From: Pilatotrama ljubarskyi
Taxonomy: Eukaryota > Basidiomycota > Agaricomycetes > Polyporales > Polyporaceae
Assembly: GCA_022385805.1 (NCBI GenBank)
Contig: MU277837.1
Span: forward strand, 1-14,796
Length of the DNA: 14,796 nt
Reading direction: 5' to 3'
The notes under the pieces are model-generated. The model did not search any database and had not been told where the DNA came from. It worked only from the letters and a program-made list of their open reading frames with translations. The position numbers and the translations under genes were made by a program. Positions within the stretch are counted from its first letter, which is position 1. Each line of letters starts with the position of its first letter. Below, one piece after another: positions 1 through 8,659 of this stretch.

Positions 1-1164
1 CCCATCCCGCTCCACGACGTCGAGATGCGTGTCGAGGCGCTCGTACAACACACGGAGGTTGAGGACAACCGTCGAGGTGCGCAGTACACTGCCATCTTGG
101 ACTCCCTTTCTGAAATTCTTGACGACATTCGTGACGTGCTTTCCGCTGTAAACAAACTAGGCGCGACCATGCACAGACCTGCACCCTTACCAGCGCCGAA
201 CTCTACACCGACCGCTCCCCTCGCCCCTGCGCACCTTCTCGAGCCCGTACCTGCTGCAGCGCTGTCGCATGCGTCCTCCCTTCCCCAAGGCCAAATCCCT
301 AACTACTCGTCCTTGCCTCCCGCTTATGCGCCTGCACAAGCCCCCGGCCCAGGCCCTGCGCTGACGCCGTGTCCCGCCCCAGTGCTACTCGTCTCCCCTG
401 CACTGGCACATGCGCCGATGCCCGTCCCCACGCCTACCTATGCTGCGTTGTCCGCTCCTGTGGCAATGCCTGCTCCCTCCCCGCAGCCCGCCAGCGTGCT
501 GATCCCCCCACCTGCTCCCCAGTCTGCGCCTGCGCCAGTGACTTGCAGCGCCGTGCCAGCCGCTGGCCCCGCTCGTGCTCCACTCCATCACCCGGTCAGC
601 CCGCCCGCCGCCCCCCAGTACCCGACGGCTGCTGAGCCTGCTCCTGCCCCCCACACACCGGCCTACCCAACGTCGTGGCCTACACCAGTTACGTATGCTC
701 CCGCCACCCCTCCTGCCTCCCATCATAGTGGCTGGTCGCGCACGCGCTCGCGCTCGCCGTCTCCGTCACCTCGACGAGGAGGCGGACGATTTAACAACAA
801 TTCCAGGCATAACAACAAACGAGGCCGCTCTAATGGCTTCGAGCCCCGTAACTATGTGCCAGCCGCTCCGTCGCCCGCCCCCGATGCTCCCACTGGGCCC
901 GGCACCGTGCGCTTTGGACAAGTACGCTGGGCGGACGACGCGGGAGAGTTGCGACGGCAGCTATACGCGGTGGCCGGACCTGTATGGGAGGAACTTCCCG
1001 GGGTGTTCGACCGCATTGCAGATGTGACCCGTGACCAATCGCACACCTTCTACATACACATCCACATGCCGACCCGCTTCCTCGCGCAAACGTTCGCTGA
1101 CGCGTGGATGTCCCTGCGCTCCCGTGCGGCTCCCTATAATGAAGCTCGGGCATATGTCTTGTAG
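1..1164 (+). CDS. LINE ORF1 protein, proline-rich with RS/RG segment (5' partial)
   Basis: The frame is already open at position 1, so the protein probably begins upstream; the first visible ATG is at 25. Counting from position 1 there are 387 codons. Residues about 9-55 are charged and leucine-rich and could form a coiled coil. Residues about 60-240 are low-complexity Pro/Ala. Residues about 241-280 form an Arg/Ser- and Gly/Asn-rich basic stretch with a WSRTRSRSPSPSPRRGGG core. The last about 90 residues look globular, with VRFGQVRW and FYIHIHMPTRFLAQTF. LINE ORF1 proteins bind the element RNA and assemble the ribonucleoprotein. I see no CCHC zinc knuckles, so the RS/RG stretch is the likely RNA-binding part (inference). 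The frame ends at TAG 1162-1164, and the same frame reopens directly into ORF2. Confidence 0.85.
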   Translation, partial: PIPLHDVEMRVEALVQHTEVEDNRRGAQYTAILDSLSEILDDIRDVLSAVNKLGATMHRPAPLPAPNSTPTAPLAPAHLLEPVPAAALSHASSLPQGQIPNYSSLPPAYAPAQAPGPGPALTPCPAPVLLVSPALAHAPMPVPTPTYAALSAPVAMPAPSPQPASVLIPPPAPQSAPAPVTCSAVPAAGPARAPLHHPVSPPAAPQYPTAAEPAPAPHTPAYPTSWPTPVTYAPATPPASHHSGWSRTRSRSPSPSPRRGGGRFNNNSRHNNKRGRSNGFEPRNYVPAAPSPAPDAPTGPGTVRFGQVRWADDAGELRRQLYAVAGPVWEELPGVFDRIADVTRDQSHTFYIHIHMPTRFLAQTFADAWMSLRSRAAPYNEARAYVL

Positions 1165-4100
1165 GCGGCCCTCACCTGTTCTGCTTTGCCTTTATCTCTT
1201 AGACGACTTGTTACTAATAGGGACACCCAAAATGTCTGTACTCTACGTATCCTTTCATGGAATGTACATGGCAACCTCGCCCTGAAAATGACCTCCCCGC
1301 GCTTTTGTGCGCACATCCACGGCTACGACATCATCTTCCTCCAAGAGACACACCTACGACCGGGGCAGGAAGCCCAGCTGGTGCTCCCGATGGGATACCT
1401 CTGCGTCGCTCTCTCCCGACCCGAGTCGGTGTTGCTGTCCCACCGATCGGGAGGACTCCTTGTGCTCTATCGCGCGTCACTTGACGTCCAGGTTGTGCTG
1501 CCTCCCCACCAACATGAAGTGCTATTGCTAGAGCTCTCGTCCCGGGTTGTGCTCGCCAATGTATACCTCCCCCCGCCGACGTCCCCATGGCTTGCTGATG
1601 CACCACTCACGGCAGAACAGCGCCTCCACGAGCTTCTCCTGCCAACACTTCTCGCGCGCGAACTACCGCTCCTGCTCCTCGGCGACTTCAATGCCCGTGT
1701 TGGCGACCTCAACACTGGGCTGCCGCGCGTGTCCCCTGATGCAGTAATCTCTACACGCGGGCGCCGGCTCACTGACATGTGCAAGGCGCTCCACCTAGAA
1801 CTGCTCAACGGCACACTCTGTCAGACAGCTCACTCACGCGAGCGCCACACATCCTTCCAAGCTGGAGGTCAGTCAGTAATTGACTTCGCCATCGCTTCGC
1901 GCAGCCTGCTACGTCACGCGGCTCCTGAGACCGCGCCGCAGGTCTCGCCCTCAGTGTCCGACTTCGAAGTCCTACATCCTCCACTCGACTGGGCTGATCA
2001 CGCGCCAACAACCCTACTCCTCCTCCTCCCCACACCTCGGGCCCCATCTGCATCACTGCGGCAGCGGCCCCCCCCGAGCCGCCCCCGCCTGCCCGCTGCT
2101 AGTCACGCTGCCTCCGCCCTCGATCGACAGCTAGCCGATATCCTCACGCCGCTCAAAGACCACGCACTCCACGCAGCGCGCACGTTCTACGGGGACCCGT
2201 GGCACAATGGTCCACCATTGTTCGCTTACCTTGCCACTGCTCATACCGACAATGCCGTCGCGATTGCAGCTTGCCTCGGGCGGGGCTTGGACAACAACTG
2301 GTGCGCACGAGCCCCAGGCGAGCCCTCGAAGGCCCGCGCACTGATCTTCGGCACAGTACAACTCGTCCTGTCACTCGACCCCACCCGCGCCCTCCGTATC
2401 TGGGCCCCACACGACCACCTGCCACGTGTCCTCACGCATTGGGCCCCTGCCCTCGCTGCACAACACTGGGCATGCCCCCATGCAGATCTCCTCGTGCCCC
2501 TCACCGACCTACTCATCGCTCGCCCAGCACCTGTCCGCATCTTCACCTACCCTCCTGAGAAGCCCCCACCGCTCGCTGCGGCTGCAGCACGCTCAGCGGA
2601 AATAGCTCTGACCCTACCCGCGCCGGCACCTTGGCGTGCACCAGCTCCTCTAGTCCCCGCACTCTGGCCTGCTCGGCCGACCGATGCTGCTGCCTTCCTC
2701 ACGTCCCTCCTCAAAGTGTCCACGCCGCTACCGCCACACCCGCTACTTACCGAACCGCACACCCGTAGTGATGGTCTGACGCTCACCCCTGAGCTGGATG
2801 AGCTCCGCTGGCAAGGGTCGGGCCTAGAATCTGTCCCGATCCTTGGTCTGCGCCGTGTTTTTCTTGAACAACTCCTCAGAGCACCATCGGACAGTGCCTT
2901 TTGGCGAGCGTATCACAACCTCACAGATGACAAGTATAGAAATGCCCCTGTTACTCCGGAGCAGCTACTTACTGTCTTTCGCGCCCGCATGAACCCGCCT
3001 GCTGACATGCCGCCGACTTTTGACCCTCTCGCGCGCGCTCTCAATACACTCATGGCTGCGGCACTGCCACGTCCCTCCACGGACACGTCACAAGGCCAAC
3101 ACTTCAGCCGCCCCTTTACAGTAGAGGAGATCGACACCGTAAAGGATCACATCCGCCGACACAACCGCTCCTCAGCGCGCGGTATCGACGGTGTCAGCTA
3201 CTCCGACGTCCTCAACATGCCCTCCGAAGATCTGCGAGCCCTCTTCCAGTCCTGCGTGGACTCCAGGGCCGCACCCCACGCTTGGCTCACGGCCATCATC
3301 GCCGCGGTCAAGAAGCCGGGCAAGGACCCCACACTCCCTGAAAGCTACCGCACCATTGGCCTCGAGTCATGCCTCCTCAAGACCCTCACGCTACTCATCA
3401 ATCGTCGCCTGCGAGCCTGGGCGGAGGACACCGGACGCCTGCCCGACTCACAGAGCGGGTTCCGCGCTGGACACCGTACCTCCAATAACGCCTACATCCT
3501 CCGCGCCCTCATCGAGCGTGCACGAGCTCTCGCCAAACCGGTCTGGATTGTCTACCTCGACCTCGAGAACGCCTTCCCTTCCGTTGACCAGGCCACGCTC
3601 TGGGCCAAGCTCGCGCGCTGGGGTGTGAATGGCCCGTTGGTCGACTGGCTGCGCATGCTTTACGAACAGCTGCAATACACGGTTCGCTTTGGAGGTGAGC
3701 CCCACCGAGGCCCCTACGCCCACGTGCCTGCAGCTGTACTAACCCCGTGTCCTTGCTCTCAGGAGAGATGACTGAGTGCTTCCGTGCACTGATGGGAATC
3801 CTCATTGGGGACCCCGCCTCCCCGATCCTCTGGATTCTCTTCCTCTCTGACTTCGACCTTCTCCCACATCCGCACGATGTCCTGCTCAATGGGCGCCGCA
3901 TATCACACCTCGAACTTGCAGACGATATGGCTCTCATCAGCCTCTCAGCATCGGGCATGCAAGAGAAACTCGATGCATTCGAGCGCTACTGTGCAGCCAA
4001 CTCCCTCCTCATCAACATCCCAAAAACCCTCAGCAGCATTCACGGTCCCCTCCCTGACCCGCTCCCGTCTCTCACTCTCCAAGGCCGACTGCTCATGTAC

Positions 4101-5237
4101 ACCGCCCAAGTTAAGTATGTCGGGACGTCCCTTACCTCGACAGAGCGTGATATCTTCGTGCCCCACTATGCTGCGAAGAAAGATGCTGCGATCAAAGCGG
4201 CCAATGCATGCATGTCCCTGGCGTCGTACGTAGGACCACTACCGCCCTCGATCGCGCTCACACTCTATCGTGCACGAGTGGAACCGCACCTCACCTCCGG
4301 ATGCGAAGTCGTCCTAGATGTGCGCCCCGCCGGCCTTGCTAGCCTGGTCGATGTGCAAACCACATACCTCCGGCGTGCCCTCCATGTTAGCCCTCGCTCT
4401 CAGCTTGCCCCGCTGTTCACCGACACCGGTGTGTGGCCCCTTGCATACCGACGCTTCTCGCTTGCGCTTCGCTACCTTCGCTACATCCTCGTCGACAAGC
4501 CTGCGCTCGTCCTCGACTCCTTTATTGCTCTCTGGCAGCTCACAACCTTGCATGGGGCTCCAACCTGGTGGAGCGACCTCCGTAATGCTGGTGCCGCTCT
4601 GCCAGCCCCCGTGGATGTTGACCTGGCCCGTTTTCCCACTGTCGAGGACGTGACACGCCTCCTGCGTGCTGTCGAGCATGCCCTGGCCACTCACCTGCGC
4701 GACGCTATCATGGCTTCCCGCCGCCTGCCCCTGCTGCAACATCGACTTCGGCGCATCCTGGTCGACTCAGAGCCCGGACTGCCCTCGCTTGAGGCGCTCT
4801 GCACCTCGCAAGCCTACCTCTCCCTCCCCACGCACCGTCTTCGGCAGGCCATAACCTTACTGCGGCTCTCCGAGCATCCCCTGGCAGTCGAACGTCTTCG
4901 TCGCGCCACCCCACCCATCCCGCGCGAGCTCCGCCTCTGCCGTTTCTGCCGTCAACCGTGGGCGGTCGAGGACGAGGTCCATGTCCTGCTTGAGTGCAAT
5001 GCACCCGAGCTCATGCATCGCCGTGAGGCCCTCCTGGCAACTGCCGAACGCCATCACCGCTCCATACGGCGCCTGCAGGTCGCTTTGTCCAGTGCAGCCT
5101 TCCTGGACCTTCTGCTGAGCACGGAGGTGCTACTCCAGCCCTTCGCCGGCTACGTCGCGGAGGTATTTGAGCTCTGCGGCACCCTTCCTCCCCTCCTCCC
5201 GCCTGATGCCGCTCCGGCAGCAGGTGCACTACCTTAG
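1165..5237 (+). CDS. LINE ORF2: APE endonuclease + reverse transcriptase + CCHC, two exons
   Basis: Nicks target DNA and primes reverse transcription of the element RNA in the nucleus. The spliced frame is 1165-3694 joined to 3763-5237. Numbering residues from codon 1186 gives 1327 residues. Endonuclease (about 20-280): Asn26 in SWNVHG, Glu54 in QETH, Asp167 and Asn169 in GDFN, Ser230/Asp233 in SVIDF, and Asp271-His272 near the end; all expected EEP residues are present. Reverse transcriptase (about 650-960): Asp792 in YLDLENAF, GILIGDPASPILW after the intron, and Asp890-Asp891 in ELADD. The C-terminal zinc motif is CX2CX10HX4C at 1229-1248. Residues 280-640 are a linker I cannot assign. The frame start is uncertain: the first in-frame ATG (1288) lies downstream of catalytic Asn26, so a stop readthrough, a mini-intron or a non-AUG start is needed. 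Confidence 0.93.
3695..3762 (+). other. Spliceosomal intron inside the LINE reverse transcriptase
   Basis: The 68-nt segment starts GTGAGC and ends CTCAG. It contains a perfect TACTAAC branch sequence at 3737-3743, whose branch A (3742) is 20 nt from the 3' splice site. Read unspliced, the frame hits a stop at 3769-3771. Spliced, codon G(3694)+GA(3763-3764) joins VRFGG to EMTECF and leads straight into the GILIGDP block with no residue lost or gained. The length matches the eight introns of the Plavaka gene in this window. Confidence 0.85.
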
Positions 5238-5991
5238 GTGTGCCCATAGGACAGTACTTCTAGATAGATACGCCGGCAGGGCCGTCGAGCTGCCTACTGC
5301 TAGTGGACTAGCAATGGGCGGGCCCAGTGTGTATGCTTGATGAGCGTACAACAGCCCCTCGGCGCTCCTGACCTGCTTTCGCAGCGCTGTACAGTACGCG
5401 TAGTCTCACACTACCTGTCAATTCATCCGTGTTTCGGCATACGCTGTACCGCTCGCCAAAGCCAAGCGTTGATACTCTACCTGTGCCCTCTAAATGGGGC
5501 CCCTGTATGGGCCTGGCGCGGTATCCCACGTGGTGGAGACCGTCGTGCGCGCCTCCCCATCGAAGCCCCTTCTCTCTCTCTCTCTCTCGTGGCTATAGCT
5601 ACCGAAACCTACCAGAACGCGTTTGTATCAGGCCGCTCGAGATCGCGACCTTACAAGTACACGAGTCATGGTGGTAGCTACATTTTGCATGGCCCGTCAT
5701 CCGTGCGACAGCGCTCACGTCACTCTCATACTAATGGCGACCATAGGCGGGCCCGCTGCACCTTTGCAGTATGCTCGATTCAGGTCTGCCATCATAGGGA
5801 AGTTCGAGAATTCGAGCGGTGGCCAATTATGGCCTCACCGTGTTTCTCAGAAGATCTGCGACACAGCGAGTATACGGTCACATCACGGTGTCGCATATAG
5901 TAGCCGGCTGCACTGTACTAGTCTATTGACATGGACCTGGTATACCCACAGTAATACAGCTGCGCGTTACTACTGACCACAAAGATACCGT
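5238..5991. other. LINE 3' tail and intergenic DNA, no gene seen
   Basis: No convincing coding region. The first part presumably holds the LINE 3' UTR. A 14-bp dyad (GCTAGT-GG-ACTAGC) lies at 5299-5312, about 60 bp after the ORF2 stop. A (TC)9 run lies at 5571-5588. The boundary between LINE and host DNA cannot be placed because the 5' flank, needed to find a target-site duplication, is outside the window. The minus-strand 412-aa gene ends at the right edge of this stretch. Confidence 0.6.
5571..5588 (+). repeat. (TC)9 microsatellite
   Basis: Nine uninterrupted TC units, preceded by a short C/T-rich lead-in. Confidence 0.95.
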
Positions 5992-7230
5992 CTACGGGAG
6001 GGAAGGTGCCGCATCGACCGTGATCACGATCGGATCCGCCCACACTTCAATCGCCGTCTCAGGCTCCCGGGCCCTCTCCATGTCGCCCATCGCACTAGAC
6101 ACGCCCCTCGGTGCGCGCCCAGAACCTCGCGCATCCTCCGAATCCCGAGGGTTCCGCCGCTTCAGCACGACCATCGCCTCGCACCGAACCTGCGACCCTC
6201 CCCTCGCGATGATCTCGTGCTTCCACAGCCGTATGGACAAGTACGAGCGCCACACCGGCAGCAGCCTCAGGCCTCCATCCCCGCGCCGAGTCTCCTCGTG
6301 CTTGTGCCAGACGCACTCTCCAACATCGTCATTGGCACCAGCCCCAGCATGAGATTTCGGCATGACATAGACGAGCGGGAAGTCCTCGACCTCCGCCTGA
6401 AGTCCGAGTCCGCCCCTATGGGCCCGGGAGTGCCTACTGCTCTGCTCCTCCTCCTGGGCTGGAGCCGCCGCCGCCGCGAGCGAGCGGCTCTCGCATAGCC
6501 GCACGTTCATCCTCACCTCCCGAGGCTTGAAGAGAGACAACGGCCACCGCGCCAGGTGCGACTCCAGAACGAGGCACACGGGGACTTCATAGCACTCTTT
6601 GGACGCGTCCGGCAGGGTCTTCAGCGCGTCGCGGACCCACGCGACCTTCGGCTCCTCGCCCTTTTCCCACACGAACGAGTGCGTATCTTGGCAAGCGATG
6701 CTCAGGTGGAAACCTCCGCCCCGCATAGGTCCTTGAGGCCTGCCCTCGGACGGCGAGACGGCGGGACCGCGTTCAAGTCGCGCGTTCATCTGGGTCCATG
6801 CGTTCATCCTGGACGGACCGGCCGGCGGGCGTGATGCACGCTCCTCCAGCAGCCCCGCGCCGTGCGGGGTGGACAGCGCACCGGCGGACTGTGGCACCGG
6901 TGAATTCCGAGGCGTAACGGTCGCTGAGCTCCTCCAATCATCCTCGGGATCTTCTCCTCCTTCTGGAGATTCAGGGTCGTCATCGGTGTCGCTCGCATCA
7001 CTGGCGGCGTCGGTGAGGCCCAGGCCATCTAGCAGACTCGGATATTCCACCAGCAAACTCGAGTGACGCTCCTCCAGGTACGCACTCGGGCCATCGTCCG
7101 GGGGGAGCTCGACGTTTCCGAAGCGTGGCGCAGCGGCGTATATCATCTCCAAGTCGGCATCCACGACCGGGAGCGCAAAGTCGTCGTGATCGCGGGGATA
7201 GCGCTGGAGGGGCGGCATGTGTGGATCCAT
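5992..7230 (-). CDS. Hypothetical protein, 412 aa, intronless orphan
   Basis: I do not recognise this protein. It runs from ATG 7228-7230 to TAG 5992-5994 with no internal break, and a TATA box sits 80 bp upstream, which supports the start. Residues about 1-75 are moderately acidic. About 75-165 are Ser/Pro/Asp-rich and probably disordered (for example DASDTDDDPESPEGGEDPED). About 172-355 look folded and beta-rich, with aromatic and hydrophobic strands such as FHLSIACQDTHSFVWEKG, FPLVYVMPKS and WRSYLSIRLWKHEIIARGG, interrupted by an Ala/Glu loop. The C-terminal 55 residues are Arg-rich, then hydrophobic. There is no signal peptide or membrane segment, so a cytosolic or nuclear protein is likely (inference). 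It lies between two mobile elements and shows no transposase motif. It could be a lineage-specific fungal gene or cargo of an undetected element. Confidence 0.7.
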   Translation of the reverse strand: MDPHMPPLQRYPRDHDDFALPVVDADLEMIYAAAPRFGNVELPPDDGPSAYLEERHSSLLVEYPSLLDGLGLTDAASDASDTDDDPESPEGGEDPEDDWRSSATVTPRNSPVPQSAGALSTPHGAGLLEERASRPPAGPSRMNAWTQMNARLERGPAVSPSEGRPQGPMRGGGFHLSIACQDTHSFVWEKGEEPKVAWVRDALKTLPDASKECYEVPVCLVLESHLARWPLSLFKPREVRMNVRLCESRSLAAAAAPAQEEEQSSRHSRAHRGGLGLQAEVEDFPLVYVMPKSHAGAGANDDVGECVWHKHEETRRGDGGLRLLPVWRSYLSIRLWKHEIIARGGSQVRCEAMVVLKRRNPRDSEDARGSGRAPRGVSSAMGDMERAREPETAIEVWADPIVITVDAAPSLP

Positions 7231-7309
7231 CGTCCGGGGCTTTCTCTAGTACTAGAAGGAATGAGCTGTCTTGAAGGGTGACCTTCAGAACACCTCCCGG
7301 TCTCACACC

Positions 7310-7316
7310 TTATATA
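7310..7316 (-). promoter_or_regulatory. TATA box of the 412-aa gene
   Basis: The minus strand reads GCTATATAAGG here, a near-ideal TATA element. It lies 80 bp upstream of the ATG at 7230, which would leave a 5' UTR of roughly 50 nt if transcription starts about 30 bp downstream. Confidence 0.65.
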
Positions 7317-7875
7317 GCCCCCAGGCGATTGTGTCACGATGACGGCGGCGGGCGTTGGTCATATTGCGATTGCTGGGAAGGCTTTTGTGGAACTTGCGGG
7401 ACGCGCTCTGTTATGGCTGGTGGCCTAGATGGCGACGTCTGAACAATCGCATGAGGACGATCGTCCCTGGCAGACACGGTCAGCATATAATCGCTGACTG
7501 AGCACGTCGTGGATGTTGCTGCGACGGAATCGACCATGAGCATTGAGAGCCATAAATCGTCTCCCTAACTGATCGTGAATGAGGCATCCTCCACCGGTGA
7601 CGTAGAAGACGCAGGAGAATGAGCGACAGCAATCAGCGCGTTGTGGCAGCATGACGACTCACCTCCATGGCAAGCGACCCATGCTCATGTGAGTCGAATC
7701 CCGTACAATGGCCGGGTGGAGGACGTCCGCGGTCATGCCAGGAGAAGCCGCCGACGCATATAGACAAAGACGGAAACGCGGCGCGACCAGCACGTACCTT
7801 TTTCCGCCGCTACCAGCAGAGGTGGCTGAACAAAACACGCATGACAATCGCCAACGGCGACCTTGAAGCCAGAGA
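7317..7875. other. Intergenic stretch, no supported gene
   Basis: Short open frames exist on both strands but none has a convincing start, domain or splice structure. The minus strand has two good donor-like sites, GTACGT near 7801 and GTGAGT near 7667. It also has a Pro/Gln-rich frame that ends at 7334, just before the TATA box of the 412-aa gene. A remnant of a minus-strand gene disrupted by the adjacent foldback element is possible but not demonstrable. Confidence 0.4.
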
Positions 7876-8183
7876 AGGCTCACTCAATTCTTTATTTTAT
7901 CGCTCACTTTATTTCCCACGGAGTCCTGCAATGACGCAATGGACCAGTTTCTTGCCAGAGAAATTCCCCCCTCTTCCCACCGACCAGGTTTTTTTTCTCT
8001 CGGAGGGTCACCGACGGACCGGCGACGGTCTGCACGTCTCCTCGCCGCAAGCTCCGCCGGTCTCAGAGGCAGGCCGCGGGTGCTCGCACGCGCGCACTCG
8101 TTCACGGTATGCGAACCGACGCGTGCTAAGCGCCCAACACACTCCGGCGCGAACGCATGCTGCATTCGAGCAGCGGATGTTTG
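7876..8183 (+). repeat. Left 308-bp inverted arm
   Basis: Pairs base for base with 8352-8659 read on the other strand; the coordinate sum is constant at 16535, so there are no indels. It contains runs of six C and eight T that are conserved in length in the other arm, which argues for a recent origin or ongoing conversion. Confidence 0.95.
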
Positions 8184-8214
8184 AGGATGTTCTGCATCGA
8201 TGGCGGTGGTCATC

Positions 8215-8228
8215 GCGCCTTCGGGCGC
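8215..8228 (+). repeat. GCGCC-TTCG-GGCGC hairpin in the element loop
   Basis: A five-bp GC stem closes a TTCG tetraloop. In a plus-strand RNA this is the C(UUCG)G type, known to be unusually stable. It sits in the unpaired loop of the foldback element. A second short dyad, ATGTAC-T-GTACAT, lies at 8315-8327 in the same loop. Confidence 0.6.
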
Positions 8229-8351
8229 TTATTTGGTGCACAATGCAGACGGTTTCGCGTCCCGCTTCACTCGCTCTGGCTGATTATGTAGATACTCGCA
8301 ATATACACTACAGTATGTACTGTACATGGCCCCGCTGTCCAATTGTTTCCC

Positions 8352-8659
8352 CAAACATCCGCTGCTCGAATGCAGCATGCGTTCGCGCCGGAGTGTGTTG
8401 GGCGCTTAGCACGCGTCGGTTCGCATACCGTGAACGAGTGCGCGCGTGCGAGCACCCGCGGCCTGCCTCTGAGACCGGCGGAGCTTGCGGCGAGGAGACG
8501 TGCAGACCGTCGCCGGTCCGTCGGTGACCCTCCGAGAGAAAAAAAACCTGGTCGGTGGGAAGAGGGGGGAATTTCTCTGGCAAGAAACTGGTCCATTGCG
8601 TCATCGCAGGACTCCGTGGGAAATAAAGTGAGCGATAAAATAAAGAATTGAGTGAGCCT
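8352..8659 (-). repeat. Right 308-bp inverted arm
   Basis: Reverse complement of 7876-8183 with one substitution. The identity ends sharply at both the inner edge (8352) and the outer edge (8659). Confidence 0.95.

Larger units (their letters stand above)
1..5237 (+). mobile_element. LINE (non-LTR) retrotransposon, 5' end outside window
   Basis: Two consecutive plus-strand reading frames encode a proline-rich ORF1 protein and an endonuclease/reverse transcriptase, the standard layout of an APE-type LINE. No LTRs, integrase, protease or recognisable RNase H domain is present. The 5' end is cut by the window edge. The 3' end is not resolved: no poly(A) tail, and no terminal short repeat I can assign, follows the ORF2 stop at 5237, so the end given is the minimum. 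Both frames are open apart from one TAG between them and one intron-like gap, so the copy looks young. The clade is not assigned; the C-terminal CCHC motif and lack of RNase H would fit Tad1-like or related fungal LINEs. Confidence 0.93.
7876..8659. mobile_element. 784-bp foldback / MITE-like element with 308-bp terminal inverted repeats
   Basis: Two arms, 7876-8183 and 8352-8659, are exact reverse complements without gaps except for one base (A at 7930 opposite the TGCGATG version in the right arm), about 99.7 percent identical. The loop of 168 bp encodes nothing recognisable. The outer ends begin AGGCTCACTCAATTC, and the outer 40 bp are AT-rich while the inner arm is GC-rich. Flanks are AGAGA on the left and AGAGG on the right: an imperfect 5-bp target duplication at best. 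No 2-, 3-, 8- or 9-bp duplication is present, so the superfamily cannot be assigned. A recent non-autonomous DNA transposon is the best reading; a local inverted duplication is the alternative. Confidence 0.75.

Noticed and set aside
385..726. Minus-strand frames within ORF1 (for example 385-726)
   Set aside because: Mirror frames of the Pro/Ala-rich plus-strand protein.
3690..3775. A programmed frameshift or a disabling mutation in ORF2
   Set aside because: An intron with matching donor, branch and acceptor explains the gap exactly and restores the conserved protein; no slippery site is apparent at the break.
5000..5237. An RNase H domain at the end of ORF2
   Set aside because: No recognisable acidic catalytic pattern after the CCHC motif; the tail is short and Leu/Pro/Ala-rich.
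5337..5900. A 187-codon open frame after the LINE
   Set aside because: Arbitrary composition, translates the TC microsatellite as a Ser/Leu run, and has no promoter or domain; the GC-rich genome gives many such frames.
5992..7230. The 412-aa protein as TET/JBP cargo, which is associated with some fungal transposons
   Set aside because: No HxD dioxygenase motif or distal histidine/arginine pattern seen.
7689..7705. A tRNA B-box-like GAGTCGAATCCCG
   Set aside because: No T-arm pairing, A box or acceptor stem around it.
7667..8527. A 286-codon open frame running through the foldback element
   Set aside because: It crosses both inverted arms, so its halves are forward and reverse readings of the same DNA; no domain and low-complexity Arg/Ser composition.
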